A DNA stretch of 64,000 nt from Tissierellales bacterium (GTDB taxonomy: Bacteria > Bacillota > Clostridia > Tissierellales > Sedimentibacteraceae): contig JAHDQO010000004.1 in assembly GCA_018433765.1 (NCBI GenBank), forward strand, positions 62,001-126,000, given 5' to 3'. The notes under the pieces are model-generated. The model saw nothing but the letters and a program-made list of their open reading frames with translations, did no database searches and was not told where the DNA came from. The position numbers and the translations under genes are program-made. Shown in pieces: positions 16,905 through 25,047 of the stretch (position 1 is the first letter of the stretch; each line of letters opens with the position of its first letter).

Positions 16905-17865
16905 ATCCTCCAATTTTAAACATATCTCTTTCTATAGGTTTATAACCATTTTCATTAATGTGGTGCTTAGCTGGTTTGCCTAAAATAGCTCTTCTTAATG
17001 TTTCTTTAAGTTTAGTTTTATCATTTCTTATTACTGTTTTAATATCAATTTCTTTATCTGAATGTAAGCAAGGTTTTATCTTGCCATCAGCAGTAAGTCT
17101 TACCCTATTGCAAGTTGTACAAAAATGATTACTTATTGGATTTATTAAGCCAATTTTGCCTTTAGCATTGGGAAGTTTATAATATTTAGCTGGAACTCCT
17201 CTTTCTATTTCCAGCGGTATAAGATTAGGTAGTTTTTTTAATACTATATTATTAGATAAAAACTTTTCTTCTGCCCATTTACTAGCGTGTCCAATAGGCA
17301 TTAATTCTATAAATCTTACATGAATATTATAATCCATTGTTAAATTTGCAAATTTAACAATTTCATCATCATTAAATCCACCAATCAAAACTGTATTAAT
17401 TTTTATAGGAGTTAAGTTTACTTCATTTGCTGCTTCAATACCTTTTATAACATTATTTAAATTACCGCCCCTAGTTATTTCTTTATATTTTACTTCATTT
17501 AAAGTATCCAGACTTATATTTACTCTTTTTAATCCAGCTTTTTTAAGGTCATGAGCATACTTTTCTAGCAATACTCCATTTGTAGTAATTGCTAAATCTT
17601 TAATCTCTTCCAATTGTGATATTTTTTCAACAAGACTTATTATCCCTTTTCTTACTAGAGGTTCTCCCCCGGTTATTCTTATTTTATCTATACCCAATTC
17701 TGTTGAACACTTTATTATTTCAAAAATTTCTTCAAGAGAGAGTATTTCATGATGAGGTTTTTGTATAACTCCTTCCTCAGGCATACAATATCTACATCTT
17801 AAATTGCAAAAATCAGTAACAGACACTCTTAAATAATTTATCCTTCTCCCAAAATTATCTTTCAC
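16903..17865 (-). CDS. moaA: GTP 3',8-cyclase MoaA (radical SAM)
   Basis: A 320-residue radical SAM enzyme that rearranges GTP in molybdenum cofactor synthesis. The SAM cluster motif CNLRCRYC gives Cys20, 24 and 27. A second cluster at the C-terminal side binds GTP: CTTCNRVRLTADGKIKPC. The protein ends in GG, as required for MoaA activity. The start is GTG, with AAAGGA 11 bases upstream; the only nearby ATG is out of frame. It is followed by moaC after a repeat module. Confidence 0.97.
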   Translation of the reverse strand: MKDNFGRRINYLRVSVTDFCNLRCRYCMPEEGVIQKPHHEILSLEEIFEIIKCSTELGIDKIRITGGEPLVRKGIISLVEKISQLEEIKDLAITTNGVLLEKYAHDLKKAGLKRVNISLDTLNEVKYKEITRGGNLNNVIKGIEAANEVNLTPIKINTVLIGGFNDDEIVKFANLTMDYNIHVRFIELMPIGHASKWAEEKFLSNNIVLKKLPNLIPLEIERGVPAKYYKLPNAKGKIGLINPISNHFCTTCNRVRLTADGKIKPCLHSDKEIDIKTVIRNDKTKLKETLRRAILGKPAKHHINENGYKPIERDMFKIGG

Positions 17866-17886
17866 TAACCCGTCATTCCTTTCAGT

Positions 17887-17938
17887 TAAATAAATGTTTT
17901 ACCTAGTAAAACTACCTTAATTATTATCTTTTACCTTA
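17887..17938 (-). repeat. Repeat module containing the moeA-PBP stop
   Basis: On the minus strand the gene end (...GTAAAAGATAATAATTAAGG) runs into TAGTTTTACTAGGTAAAAC, a hairpin with arms GTTTTAC/GTAAAAC. Block order matches the other copies. Confidence 0.6.
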
Positions 17939-19851
17939 ATTAGCTTTCCTGCTTCTTCAAATTTATAACCGCCTAATTTAACTATTTCTGTTTGGAAGTC
18001 TTTATCTTTAAGTATTTCTATGAATAGCTGTATTTTATTATCTTTTAAATATTCTTCAGGTATTGCAAAATCATATTCTTCTTCTGAAATAGGTATGAAA
18101 TCAAGTCCCATAGCTTTTGCAGCTGAATAAACACCAACTCCTACATCTGCACTTCCTGATGCAACTGCTGCCGCAACCGCCATATGAGTTGTCATTTCTC
18201 TTTCATAACCAATAATATTGCTAGCAGATATTTTATTTTTCTTAAGCATATAATCAGTTAATAATCTAGTACCTGCTCCTTTCTGCCTATTGACAAATAT
18301 TATATCATTATTAGCAATATCTATAAAGTTTGATATGTTTTTAGGGTTATTTTTATTAACCATAAAACCTTGTATCCTTTTTATACCTTTAACTAAAACA
18401 ATATTCATATTATTTAAATATTTTACTATGAAAGATATATTATATTTTCCTGTATTTTCATCAAGTAAATGAATTGGTGATATGTGTGTCTCTTTTCTTC
18501 TTAATGACATTATACCACCCATGCTTCCTACATGAGCTGATGATAGATTGTATTTTGAATTAGATTTATGAATATAATTAGAAAACATATCCATTATTAA
18601 ATCATGACTTCCTATAGAAACTATTGTATTTTCTACATCATCCAAATTTTTATATAATTGTATATTAACTTTTTCTCCTGCCTCTACACCTTCAGAATTT
18701 TGTGGTATTATAAGTACTCCGTCTGCTCGTACTAAAGACATAGTTACTCCAGCCCCTCTGTTTAGAGGAGTAGCTATTAATTTATCACCTACTTTTCCTA
18801 GTTTTATCCTAACATATTCTCTGTGCTTTAGTGATGAAACAATACGCCTAGATGATAATGCTTCAATAGTTATTGGTTTTTCAGGAAGTATACCTTGATA
18901 TCTTGATATAATTTCCCGGGAAATGATATCAAAAACTAAATAGGCAGAAACGGGATATCCGGGTATGCCCATTACTGGCTTATTATTTATAACCCCAAGT
19001 ATTGCAGGTTTTCCGGGTTTAGATGCTATACCATGTACTATTACCTCACCAAGTTCTCTGATTATATTAACTGTGTAATCCTCAGTACCGGCAGATGATC
19101 CAGCATTTATAATGGTAATATCATTTTCTTTTACAGATTGCATTATTTTTTTCTTTAATTTATTATAATTGTCTACAACAGGAGAATATCTGTTAGGTAT
19201 ACCACCATATTCTTTTGTCAGCCCCTCAAATATTCTTGAGTTAGATTCTATTATACTTCCTATCTCCATTTTACTGCCCGGTTCTACTATTTCCGTTCCT
19301 GTAGGTATAATACCAACTGTAGGCTTTTTATATACATTGATTTTAGTTATGCCACCGCTTAAAAGAGCTCCTATATCAACAGGTCTGATTTTATGTTTTA
19401 TAGGTATTATCATTTCATTAGCTACTATGTCTTCTCCTATAGGTCTAATATGCTGCCAAGGAGATGCTGCTTTTGTTATTTCCACAGTGTTTTCATCAAT
19501 TTCTTCTACATCTTCTATCATTATTACTGCATTGTACGGCTCAATTATAGGATCTCCTGTATCAACTAACATATAATCGTCTACATTTATTAGTCTAACA
19601 GCATTATTTTCTGATGCTTGGTAAGTCTTTTCTGCTATTACAGCAATCCCGTCCATAGCAGATGCATTGTAATTAGGTGAAGAATACTTTGCAAATATAG
19701 GGTCTGCTGATACTCTCCCTAAAGAATAAATAACTTCTATCTTCTCTGTATCAGGATTGTTTATTCTATCCTTAAATTTATCTATATACTTTTTTACAGC
19801 TTCGTCTACATTAATATTAGTCAGGTATAAATTTCTATCATTTTTTTTCAT
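17917..19851 (-). CDS. MoeA-type molybdopterin molybdotransferase fused to a periplasmic-binding-like domain
   Basis: A 644-residue fusion. Residues about 1-170 are the MoeA N domain (SPNYNASAMDGIAV, DTGDPIIEPYNAVIMIEDVEE). About 175-320 is the MoCF domain (IPTGTEIVEP, NAGSSAGTEDYT, ASKPGKPAILG, MGIPGYPVSA), and about 330-405 the MoeA C domain. Residues about 410-640 resemble the substrate-binding-protein-like domain (PF12727) that follows MoeA in many anaerobes (GSHDLIMDM, FVNRQKGAGTR, ADVGVGVYSAAKAMGLDFIP). The MoeA part inserts metal into molybdopterin-AMP. The added domain may sense or deliver the oxyanion. AGGAGG precedes the ATG. A second, ordinary moeA lies upstream beyond the tandem repeats. 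Confidence 0.92.
   Translation of the reverse strand: MKKNDRNLYLTNINVDEAVKKYIDKFKDRINNPDTEKIEVIYSLGRVSADPIFAKYSSPNYNASAMDGIAVIAEKTYQASENNAVRLINVDDYMLVDTGDPIIEPYNAVIMIEDVEEIDENTVEITKAASPWQHIRPIGEDIVANEMIIPIKHKIRPVDIGALLSGGITKINVYKKPTVGIIPTGTEIVEPGSKMEIGSIIESNSRIFEGLTKEYGGIPNRYSPVVDNYNKLKKKIMQSVKENDITIINAGSSAGTEDYTVNIIRELGEVIVHGIASKPGKPAILGVINNKPVMGIPGYPVSAYLVFDIISREIISRYQGILPEKPITIEALSSRRIVSSLKHREYVRIKLGKVGDKLIATPLNRGAGVTMSLVRADGVLIIPQNSEGVEAGEKVNIQLYKNLDDVENTIVSIGSHDLIMDMFSNYIHKSNSKYNLSSAHVGSMGGIMSLRRKETHISPIHLLDENTGKYNISFIVKYLNNMNIVLVKGIKRIQGFMVNKNNPKNISNFIDIANNDIIFVNRQKGAGTRLLTDYMLKKNKISASNIIGYEREMTTHMAVAAAVASGSADVGVGVYSAAKAMGLDFIPISEEEYDFAIPEEYLKDNKIQLFIEILKDKDFQTEIVKLGGYKFEEAGKLIKVKDNN
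18911..18924. promoter_or_regulatory. Noc-binding site (NBS) inside the moeA-PBP gene
   Basis: ATTTCCCGGGAAAT is an exact 14-base palindrome identical to the Bacillus Noc-binding consensus as I recall it. It lies in coding sequence about 35 kb from the origin gap. The Noc protein of this window has the residues that specify this site. Confidence 0.7.
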
Positions 19852-19865
19852 AAAATCTTACCTCC

Positions 19866-20516
19866 TTGTACAATTTACTTCGTAAATTTACTCATGCTTC
19901 GTAAATTTAAACGAGTAATTAGTAACGAAGAACGAGGAACATTGTGGATTTACTCATTCTTCGTAAATCTTTTTTATTAATATTTGTTTACTTTAGTAAA
20001 CTTACCTTAACTTTTCACTTTTATCTTTTATCTTTTATCTTATTCTGTTTTGGGTTAACAAAACTACCATGTTACTAGTTTATCGTTTCTAGTTGTAAAT
20101 TTACTCATGCTTCGTAAATTTAAACGAGTAATTAGTAACGAGGAACGAGGAACATTGTGGATTTACTCATTCTTCGTAAATCTTTTTATTAATATTTGTT
20201 TACTTTAGTAAATTCACCTTAACTTTTCACTTTTATCTTTTATCTTATCTGTTTTGCATTAGCAAAACTACCATGTTACTAGTTTATCGTTTCTAGTTGT
20301 AAATTTACTCATGCTTCGTAAATTTAAACGAGTAATTAGTAACGAGGAACGAGGAACATTGTAGATTTACTCATTCTTCGTAAATCTTTTTATTAATAAA
20401 TGTTTACTTTTAGTAAACTTACCTTAATTTTTATCTTTTCACTTTTATCTTTTATCTTATCTGTTTTGCGTTAGCAAAACTACCATGTTACTAGTTTATC
20501 GTTTCTAGTTTCTAGT
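19866..20516 (-). repeat. Three-copy tandem array of a ~205-213 bp composite repeat
   Basis: The marker ACGAGTAATT recurs at 19911, 20124 and 20328, giving unit lengths of 213 and 204. Each unit holds, on the minus strand: ACTAGTAACATGG; a GTTTTGC/GCAAAAC hairpin; GATAAAAGATAAAAG-type short repeats and AAGGTAAG; a GTTTAC/GTAAAC hairpin; TTTACGAAGAATGAGTAAA; and CCTCGTTCCTCGTTACTAATTACTCG. Copies are nearly identical. The array fills the 665-base gap between moeA and moeA-PBP and has no gene. Confidence 0.85.
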
Positions 20517-21749
20517 TTATATAAGTTGTACTTTAACTTTGTCTCCTTTTTTTACTCCTTCTTTATCAATTCCAATTTTTATATATCCATCTGCTCTTGT
20601 AAGTATTGAGATAGATGCTGATTTTCCCAATATTGGTTCTGCTGTATAGGTATCTTCTTGTTTTTTTAGTTTTACCATCTGATATGTCTCTCTACCAGGA
20701 GCTGCATGAATATTTTTTAAACAAATTGCATTAATAGTTGATTCTATTTTACTTTGTTTTGATAGGATAATTTTGAATATACAGTTACCGAAAATTCTAA
20801 ATACTATGGCTGCAGAAACAGGGTGACCGGGTAACCCAATCATTGCTGTATTTTTAGCATAAGATAAAATAGTAGGTTTTCCTGGTTTAACTGCCGCTCC
20901 ATGAACAAAAACTCCTGGTTCACCAAAGCTATTAAGGACTTTTGAAGTAGCGTCTTTAATTCCAACCGAACTACCTCCAGATAATATTACTAAGTTACTT
21001 TCATTATCTATAGCTTTCTGCACATTATTTCTTAATTTAATATAATCATCTTCTACTATTTTTGTATCTATTACATCTCCACCATATTCTTCAACTAAAG
21101 CTTTTATCGTATAAGTGTTTATATCTCTTGTCTGACCCTTTTTTATTTGTATTTCTGGTGGAATTAATTCATCTCCTGTAGAAATTATAGTTACTTTAGG
21201 TTTTTTGTATACTTTAATCTTACTAATACCAACTGCACTTAACGCTCCTATATCTTGTGGTTTTAATTTTCTACCCTTTTTTAAAATAATTTCTTCCTTT
21301 TTTATATCTTCTCCAATTTCAACTATATAATCATTTGGGGCAGAAGATTTATTAACTGCTATTGTATTTTTGTCTAGTTTTTCAACATATTCTATCATAA
21401 CCATCGCATCAGCACCTTTAGGCAGCATACCCCCTGTTGGAACATATCCTGTATAACCGTCTGAAATTTCAAATTTTGATATCTCTCCCATATTAACACT
21501 TCCAATAATATCTAAAAAAACGGGCATACTTTCTGAAGCACCAAACGTATCTTTTGAAACAACCGCATATCCATCAACAGTTGATTTTCTGAATTCTGGT
21601 AAATTAATAGATGATTTTATATCTTCAAACAAATATCTACCTAAAGAATCACTGATATGTATTTCTTCATATCCTATTTTTATCTCAGAATAATAGTTTT
21701 GTATTTTATCTTTTATTGTTTTTGTTGTATCAACTTTTAATAAATTCAT
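20517..21749 (-). CDS. moeA: Molybdopterin molybdotransferase MoeA
   Basis: A 410-residue enzyme of the last step of molybdenum cofactor synthesis, in which metal is inserted into adenylylated molybdopterin. All MoeA blocks are present: FRKSTVDGYAV, TGGMLPKGADAMVMIEYVE, STGDELIPPE, SGGSSVGIKDAT, AVKPGKPTIL, GLPGHPVSA, and the C-terminal barrel domain. The start is placed at ATG 21749, since GAGGTG lies 6 bases before it; an upstream GTG falls inside that ribosome site. It is the second MoeA homologue here. Organisms with two often handle both molybdenum and tungsten, though that cannot be decided from sequence alone. Confidence 0.95.
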   Translation of the reverse strand: MNLLKVDTTKTIKDKIQNYYSEIKIGYEEIHISDSLGRYLFEDIKSSINLPEFRKSTVDGYAVVSKDTFGASESMPVFLDIIGSVNMGEISKFEISDGYTGYVPTGGMLPKGADAMVMIEYVEKLDKNTIAVNKSSAPNDYIVEIGEDIKKEEIILKKGRKLKPQDIGALSAVGISKIKVYKKPKVTIISTGDELIPPEIQIKKGQTRDINTYTIKALVEEYGGDVIDTKIVEDDYIKLRNNVQKAIDNESNLVILSGGSSVGIKDATSKVLNSFGEPGVFVHGAAVKPGKPTILSYAKNTAMIGLPGHPVSAAIVFRIFGNCIFKIILSKQSKIESTINAICLKNIHAAPGRETYQMVKLKKQEDTYTAEPILGKSASISILTRADGYIKIGIDKEGVKKGDKVKVQLI

Positions 21750-22012
21750 TTTATCCACCTCAAAATAAGCATTATTAATAATTATTGTATAAGATGATTA
21801 TTTTATGCAATTATATTATATATAATTTAAATATCTTAAATAATTTTAATCTAAATTAGCATTTTCTGCAACTATCTACATTTTATCTTAATATTTGAAT
21901 AAATAATAAATTATTTAGAAAAATTTAGTCAATTATTTGATTTTTTACTAAAAAAATGATAACATATAGTTATAAATTTTATAGTTTTATATATCTTTTG
22001 TTGGAGTTTTTA

Positions 22013-23017
22013 ATGAAGAAAAAGCCTAACTCTCACCTGAAGAAAAAATTAAATACTAAATTTCAAATAGTAATTATGCAGACTACTAAAAAACCCATAA
22101 ATATATCTATGCCTAAAACTTTTGGAAAGATTTTAATTGCTTCTTTTTTTATTTTTATTCTATTTTCAATATTCCTCATTATAGACAATAGAAATCTTAA
22201 ATCTACCATCTCAAACAGAAATAATCAGATAACAGCATTGAAGTATGAAACATCACTAAGAACAAAAGAAAATACAGAATTAAAGAATTCTTTAAATGAT
22301 AAAAATGAAATTCTTAAAGAAAAAACTTCTCAAATAGAAAATCAAATTAGAGATCTTGATAATTTTCAACAAACTATTAGAGATTTAGTAGGTTTAGGAC
22401 AGGGCGGTTCTGATGTTTCATCTAGAGATATGAGCTTTAGATCTAACTTACTATTTCAAGAATTGTCTAAAACTCCTAAAATTGATACTTTAAGTTATGA
22501 TATCACAAATATTAATTCTATATATTCTAAGCTTGAAGAATATGAAAATATGCTTGTCAAAAACAAAGAAGAATTAAACTGCCTATATAATGAAGTAGAA
22601 GAAAGACTCGATTATCTAGACAGAGTTCCTAACTTTTTCCCTGCAATCGGTAAAATAACATCTTATTTTGGTTATAGAAAAAATCCTTTTAATTATTGTT
22701 CAGAATACCACCATGGTATAGATATAGCTAACTATTCGGGAACAGAAATATTATCAGCTGGAAAAGGCACTGTTTTAGAAACCGGTTACGATCATTTATT
22801 AGGAAGATACATTATAATAAATCACGGTTATAATTTTATAACTAAGTATGCTCATTTAAGAAAAATAAATGTAGAAGAAAATGAAAAGGTTGAGAAAGGA
22901 CAAGCTATTGGTCTTATGGGAAATACAGGTCAAAGTACAGGTCCTCATCTACACTTTGAAATAAGACTCGATGGAGAAGTTATTGACCCATTAAAGATAA
23001 ATGAAATATATAATTAG
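22013..23017 (+). CDS. M23 family (LytM-like) murein endopeptidase, membrane-anchored
   Basis: A 334-residue protein from the ATG preceded by TTGGAG; an upstream in-frame ATG at 21956 lacks a ribosome site. It has a basic N terminus, one membrane segment, then a coiled coil (about 60-190) and a C-terminal LytM domain. Zinc ligands are visible in YHHGIDIANYSG and in GPHLHFEIR, with the HxH pair intact, so it should be an active peptidoglycan hydrolase facing outside. The next gene, 14 bases downstream, is a bactofilin. Such M23-bactofilin pairs control cell shape in other bacteria. Confidence 0.9.
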   Translation: MKKKPNSHLKKKLNTKFQIVIMQTTKKPINISMPKTFGKILIASFFIFILFSIFLIIDNRNLKSTISNRNNQITALKYETSLRTKENTELKNSLNDKNEILKEKTSQIENQIRDLDNFQQTIRDLVGLGQGGSDVSSRDMSFRSNLLFQELSKTPKIDTLSYDITNINSIYSKLEEYENMLVKNKEELNCLYNEVEERLDYLDRVPNFFPAIGKITSYFGYRKNPFNYCSEYHHGIDIANYSGTEILSAGKGTVLETGYDHLLGRYIIINHGYNFITKYAHLRKINVEENEKVEKGQAIGLMGNTGQSTGPHLHFEIRLDGEVIDPLKINEIYN

Positions 23018-23031
23018 AAAGGAGCCTATTT

Positions 23032-23445
23032 ATGTTTGGTACTACAATAAAAAATGAAAAAATTAATATTGATAAAATTGATACTCTCATAAGTAAAAAT
23101 GTCAGTATAGAAGGTCAAGTGTCATCTACAGGAACAGTTCGTTTTGATTGTAAAGTTATAGGTGATATTAATGCAGAAGGAATAATAGTAGGTGAAACAG
23201 GAAAAATAAAGGGTGATATTAAATGTAATGAAATTATTATTTCAGGCGCTGTTGAAGGAAAAATAATTTGCAAAAATACACTACATATTAAAGAAACGGG
23301 TTCTCAAATAGGTGATGTAGAAGTTAACAAAATTATTATAGACGAAGAAGCTAAATTTATAGGTAACTGCCAAATGAAAAATGCTGAAACCCAAAAAACT
23401 ATAGTTCCAATTAATACTCAAAAACAAGACGTAGAAATTAGTTAA
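23032..23445 (+). CDS. Bactofilin (polymer-forming cytoskeletal protein)
   Basis: A 137-residue bactofilin. The core (about 20-120) is a run of short beta-helix turns with repeated hydrophobic and Gly spacing (VSIEGQVSSTGTVRFDCKV, GDINAEG, GEIKGD-like turns), flanked by flexible ends. Bactofilins polymerise without nucleotide at the inner membrane face and position wall enzymes. AAAGGAG lies before the ATG, and the M23 peptidase upstream is the likely client. A terminator follows at about 23483. Confidence 0.9.
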   Translation: MFGTTIKNEKINIDKIDTLISKNVSIEGQVSSTGTVRFDCKVIGDINAEGIIVGETGKIKGDIKCNEIIISGAVEGKIICKNTLHIKETGSQIGDVEVNKIIIDEEAKFIGNCQMKNAETQKTIVPINTQKQDVEIS

Positions 23446-23482
23446 TTATTAAAAATAATAGAGATATTATATAAAAATTGTC

Positions 23483-23512
23483 AAAAATTAATGTTTTATA
23501 CATTAATTTTTT
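23483..23512 (+). terminator. Terminator after the bactofilin gene
   Basis: An AT-rich hairpin with arms AAAAATTAATG/CATTAATTTTTT ends in a T-run 38 bases past the stop. It has low GC content, so it is moderately confident. Confidence 0.6.
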
Positions 23513-23554
23513 CTATAGGAAACTATTTAGTAGTCAAATACGTCTAAAAATATA

Positions 23555-23583
23555 TTGATTAATAGCACAGATTATTATAATAT
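23555..23583 (+). promoter_or_regulatory. Possible promoter of the LCP gene
   Basis: TTGATT (23555-23560), 17-base spacer, TAATAT (23578-23583). The region is AT-rich, so chance matches are possible. Confidence 0.4.
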
Positions 23584-23662
23584 AATTATTATGTTATGTA
23601 TATTAAAAAACTATTTTGTATAACATATCATTTTATTATATTTTATTGAAAGGATTTTACCT

Positions 23663-24640
23663 ATGAAACAATTTTTTAAGATATTTCTTTGTGCATTGTT
23701 ACTTTTTTCATTGTTTATAGGGTACTTTGTATATGATTTTTATAGAGATGTTAAAGCACAGAACGAAAACTACACTCCTAACTATGATTCAAATTGGTAT
23801 GGAGCTGCTGATTTAGAAGATTTAGGAGATTCTTATAACGAATTAATTAAAGCAATTAACAAAAGCAGTAGAGTTAATTTTCTTTTAATGGGATTAGAAT
23901 GGCCAAGAACAGACACATTAATATTAGCTAGCTTTGATGTAAAAACTAAAGACTTAAATCTATTATCAATACCTAGAGATACTTATTATTATAAAAAAGG
24001 TTTTAGGTCAGGATTTACGGATATGGCAGAGTACAAAATAAACGCTATTTTTGGTGATGAAGGTCCTGAGGGAGTTGTAAAAGCAGTAAAAGATATTTTT
24101 AATATTCCTATACACCATTATGTAACTATTAGTTATGCTGGAGTTGAAAGTATTGTTGATACTTTAGGGGGAGTTGAAGTAAATGTTCCTTATGACATGT
24201 ACTATGAAGATCCCTGGGATGATCCTCCTTTTGTGATTAATTTAAAAAAAGGAAAGCAAGTATTAGATGGTGATAAAGCTATACAATTCTTAAGGTTTAG
24301 GAAAAATAATGCGGAAACTATAGCAATAGGTGACACAGGAAGAATTAAATTACAACAGCAGTTTATTCAGTCTGCTATTAAAAAAAGCTTAAGTTTGAAA
24401 CTACCTGCAGTAATTAAAGAAGCATTTAACTGTGTAAAAACAGATGCAAATATATTAGAGATATTAGACTATGCAAATTCTGCTATAGGTATGGATATGG
24501 ATAAAATAAGTATCTCAACAGTTCCCGGTGATACTTTTTACCAAAACAGATTATCTTATTTCAGAATAGATCAAAGTAAATTGAACGAAATTATTTACAG
24601 CTTATATGACGTAGAAAGTTTAAATAAAGCTGCTAACTAA
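23663..24640 (+). CDS. LytR-CpsA-Psr (LCP) family glycopolymer ligase
   Basis: A 325-residue protein with an N-terminal membrane segment (about 5-25) and an outer LCP domain. FLLMGLEWPRTDTLILASFD, LSIPRDTYYY, YKINAIFGDEGPEGVVKAVKDIF and FLRFRKNN carry the conserved Arg and Asp residues that bind the lipid pyrophosphate. LCP enzymes attach teichoic acid or capsule polymers from undecaprenyl carriers to peptidoglycan. GAAAGG precedes the ATG. It ends a plus-strand island of envelope genes and is closed by a strong bidirectional terminator. Confidence 0.92.
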   Translation: MKQFFKIFLCALLLFSLFIGYFVYDFYRDVKAQNENYTPNYDSNWYGAADLEDLGDSYNELIKAINKSSRVNFLLMGLEWPRTDTLILASFDVKTKDLNLLSIPRDTYYYKKGFRSGFTDMAEYKINAIFGDEGPEGVVKAVKDIFNIPIHHYVTISYAGVESIVDTLGGVEVNVPYDMYYEDPWDDPPFVINLKKGKQVLDGDKAIQFLRFRKNNAETIAIGDTGRIKLQQQFIQSAIKKSLSLKLPAVIKEAFNCVKTDANILEILDYANSAIGMDMDKISISTVPGDTFYQNRLSYFRIDQSKLNEIIYSLYDVESLNKAAN

Positions 24641-24642
24641 AA

Positions 24643-24673
24643 AAACCCTGTTAATATGATATTAACAGGGTTT
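24643..24673. terminator. Bidirectional terminator between LCP and modE-like genes
   Basis: Perfect 13-base arms AAACCCTGTTAAT/ATTAACAGGGTTT with a 5-base loop lie between two convergent genes. A and T runs flank both sides. Confidence 0.85.
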
Positions 24674-24681
24674 AATAATAT

Positions 24682-25029
24682 CTATTTATAATACTTTTCA
24701 AAAATCTTATCGGCAGATTCAGTTAGTTCTTTTTTAAAATTTAAATACTTTTCTAAAAAAATTTCTCCTTCTTCTGTTAAAGAAGAACCTCCTCCATCAA
24801 TACCACCTATTTGTTTTATAAGGAGATCATACCCAAGTTGTTCTTCAGCTATTTTTATAAGTCTAATGGCTTTTGTATATGTCATATTCATACGTTTAGC
24901 TGCTTTATTAATAGAGCTTGTTTCTTTAATATATTGTAAAAGCGTACATGGTCCTGGACCAAAAAATATCTTATCTTTCTTTAACCTAAGCAATACATTA
25001 TACTCTAATTCGCATGGTGTATTTTTCAT
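24682..25029 (-). CDS. ModE-type winged-helix transcriptional regulator
   Basis: A 115-residue DNA-binding protein equal to the N-terminal domain of ModE. It has KIFFGPGPCTLLQYIKETSSINKAAKRMNMTYTKAIRLIKIAEEQLGYDLL, then GGIDGGGSSLTEEGEIFLEKY. The C-terminal molybdate-binding (MOP) domains of E. coli ModE are absent, as in many short anaerobe homologues. GAGGAG lies before the ATG. It is the second gene after the substrate-binding protein (18-base gap). A ModE-like inverted repeat sits in the divergent promoter region upstream of that gene, so it probably controls this transporter in response to molybdate or tungstate. Confidence 0.88.
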   Translation of the reverse strand: MKNTPCELEYNVLLRLKKDKIFFGPGPCTLLQYIKETSSINKAAKRMNMTYTKAIRLIKIAEEQLGYDLLIKQIGGIDGGGSSLTEEGEIFLEKYLNFKKELTESADKIFEKYYK

Positions 25030-25047
25030 AATATCTCCTCTTTTTTC

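Noticed and set aside
19866-20516. Direct repeats considered as a CRISPR array
   Set aside because: Units are ~205-213 bases and near-identical throughout, with no short repeat/unique spacer pattern and no cas genes.
21956-22012. N-terminal extension of the M23 peptidase
   Set aside because: The upstream ATG has no ribosome site and adds an odd hydrophobic leader; the ATG at 22013 has TTGGAG at correct distance.
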